Shown piece after piece: positions 62,861-64,000 of a DNA stretch of 64,000 nucleotides (positions are counted from its first letter, which is position 1; every line of letters starts with the position of its first letter). The position numbers and the translations under genes are program-made. Source of the stretch: Gammaproteobacteria bacterium (lineage in GTDB: Bacteria > Pseudomonadota > Gammaproteobacteria > Pseudomonadales > Pseudohongiellaceae). The notes below the pieces were generated by a model, which was not told the origin of the DNA, did no database searches, and saw only the letters and a program-made list of their open reading frames with translations. Where the stretch lies: assembly GCA_002730035.1 (NCBI GenBank), contig PBYU01000023.1:38496-102495 (forward strand). Reading direction: 5' to 3'.

Positions 62861-64000
62861 ATGAAAAAAATTCTAGTGATATGTCTGTTCGCCCTGGCGT
62901 CAGTACAGCTTAACGCCGCCGATCGAGTAGGCGATTTCGTACTGCTGGATCAGGACGGCTATGCCCACCTGATGAGTTGGTATGACGATCATGCCGCCAT
63001 CGCCCTGCTAGTGCAGGCTAATGGCAGTAGAGCCACCGTCAATTCGATAGCCAAGTTTGAGGAACTGCAAGCCCGCTATGAAGAGCAGGGCATCGAGTTT
63101 TTCATGCTCAATCCTACCGGCAGCCAGGACCGCCAGTCCGTGCAAGCTGAGATGGTCCGTCAAAATAGCGACATGAAAGTGTTGATGGATGATACCCAGT
63201 TTATTTCTGAAGTCCTGGGGGTGGAAAAAACCGGGGAAGTATTGATCTTCGATCCCAAGTCTTTCACCGTGGAATTTCGTGGCCCGGTAGGCGCCGAGTT
63301 TGAGAGAGCCCTGGATGCCACGCTGGCGGGTCAGCCCATTGCCAATCCGGTGGTGGCCAGCACCGGCGACACCGTGCTGTATCCGGCCAGGCTTGCCCAT
63401 CAACGGAATGTGCCTTCCTATAGCGGAGAAATCGCTCCCATCATCATCGACAATTGCGCCACCTGCCACCGCGAAAACGGCATCGCGCCGTTTGCGATGA
63501 ATAACCACGGCATGATGCAGGCCTGGTCACCGGTGATTCGTGAAGTGTTGATGACCAAGCGTATGCCACCAGGCCAGGTTGACCCGCACATTGGTGAGTT
63601 CACCAATGGAGGTGTAATAGCGAATGGCGATATTCAGAAACTGCTGCATTGGATAGATGCTGGTGCACCCAGAGACGGCGCGGAGGACCCCTTGGCCGAC
63701 TTGACCTGGCCAGAAACCAAGTGGGCTTTCGGTGAGCCGGACGCCATTATCAAGGTTCCGCCACAGGAAATCCCCGCTACTGGGGCAATACCGTACAGAT
63801 ATGTAACGGCAGCTATTGATATTGATGAAGACAGGTGGGTACGCGCCAGCCAGTATATTGCCGGTGATCGTGGGGTGTTACACCATGCCCTGCATACGGT
63901 TATTCCCCCGGAAGCCGCCGGTCAGAATATGGGTTTTGGAGGGGGGCTTTTTCCTACTGGCGATGATCCCGACATTGTCGCCTACGTTCCCGGCGCCGAG
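62861..64000 (+). CDS. Redoxin-cytochrome c-copper monooxygenase-like protein, cut by window end
   Basis: The frame from ATG 62861 is open to the window edge (380 codons) and is missed by the ORF track because it has no stop here. It has a signal peptide (ICLFALASVQLNA), an N-terminal thioredoxin-like domain without a CxxC pair (DFVLLDQDGYAHLMSWYDDH), and a cytochrome c-like domain with CATCH at residues 199-203. After it the sequence (VLHHALHTVIPPEAAG, His341/His342) resembles the copper type II ascorbate-dependent monooxygenase region of large multidomain proteins. The last assignment is tentative since the C-terminus is missing. An AGGAG ribosome site and the FNR-type box point to independent regulation. 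Confidence 0.82.
   Translation, partial: MKKILVICLFALASVQLNAADRVGDFVLLDQDGYAHLMSWYDDHAAIALLVQANGSRATVNSIAKFEELQARYEEQGIEFFMLNPTGSQDRQSVQAEMVRQNSDMKVLMDDTQFISEVLGVEKTGEVLIFDPKSFTVEFRGPVGAEFERALDATLAGQPIANPVVASTGDTVLYPARLAHQRNVPSYSGEIAPIIIDNCATCHRENGIAPFAMNNHGMMQAWSPVIREVLMTKRMPPGQVDPHIGEFTNGGVIANGDIQKLLHWIDAGAPRDGAEDPLADLTWPETKWAFGEPDAIIKVPPQEIPATGAIPYRYVTAAIDIDEDRWVRASQYIAGDRGVLHHALHTVIPPEAAGQNMGFGGGLFPTGDDPDIVAYVPGAE

Noticed and set aside
1-64000. tRNA, rRNA, CRISPR array or prophage
   Set aside because: No regular spaced repeats, cloverleaf-like stretches, rRNA motifs or phage structural genes were seen by eye; a tRNAscan/Rfam run would be decisive.

Overview
The window is about 64 kb of chromosome from a Gram-negative heterotroph, most likely a marine-type gammaproteobacterium, possibly a metagenome-assembled genome. 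The evidence is the many Sec, Tat and lipoprotein signals, a TonB-like domain, class II and mono-haem cytochromes, a perfect FNR-type half-site pair, and a gene mix of PQQ propellers, GMC oxidase with its Tat subunit, form II Cox, M20/M28/S9 peptidases and DUF6152/DUF6351/DUF4159 proteins. The genus cannot be read from the sequence. No tRNA, rRNA, CRISPR array, intact transposase or integrase was seen.

Layout. 0.1-9.5 kb: gamma-glutamyltranspeptidase-like protein, then a complete cox-type molybdenum hydroxylase cluster (coxG-S-L-M-D-E) and a secreted propeller-like protein. 9.6-15 kb: small secreted peptide, two tandem PQQ-type propeller proteins and a methyltransferase on the minus strand. 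15-18.3 kb: cytochrome c-Vgb-like fusion, then an island bounded by long inverted repeats with a squalene-cyclase-like CxxCH protein and a gene remnant. 18.3-26 kb: cupin, prolyl oligopeptidase, an AhpD-like pair, MFS and CNT transporters, epoxide hydrolase-like protein. 26.2-27.9 kb: a SLOG-plus-transmembrane conflict/signalling gene split by one in-frame TGA. 28-32 kb: M28 peptidase, another palindromic repeat, and a four-gene operon of EF-hand protein, ECF sigma factor, probable anti-sigma and Spy/CnrX-like sensor. 32-42.5 kb: NHL propeller, 2-oxoacid:ferredoxin oxidoreductase, M20 peptidase, a Tat signal remnant, GMC oxidoreductase pair, a broken acyltransferase and a lipoprotein. 42.7-49 kb: DUF6152, HupE/cytochrome/anchor operon, sialidase-like protein, Cys-cluster protein, atypical M28 protein. 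49-56.5 kb: DUF6351 hydrolase, CapA-like protein, three-gene ABC exporter, secreted protein. 56.5-64 kb: K+ channel, M20 peptidase, cupin, DUF4159, TPR/TonB-like protein, MFS, and an FNR-box-preceded redoxin/cytochrome/monooxygenase-like gene running off the end.

Together the genes describe periplasmic oxidation of small organics (Mo hydroxylase, PQQ and GMC enzymes feeding cytochromes), peptide scavenging, and a metal- or envelope-stress sigma circuit. The best candidates for something unusual are the interrupted SLOG/TM gene, the EF-hand/ECF/Spy-like operon, the repeat-bounded island with its family of GTGTCCCC-ended hairpins, and the FNR-linked multidomain redox protein at the right edge.
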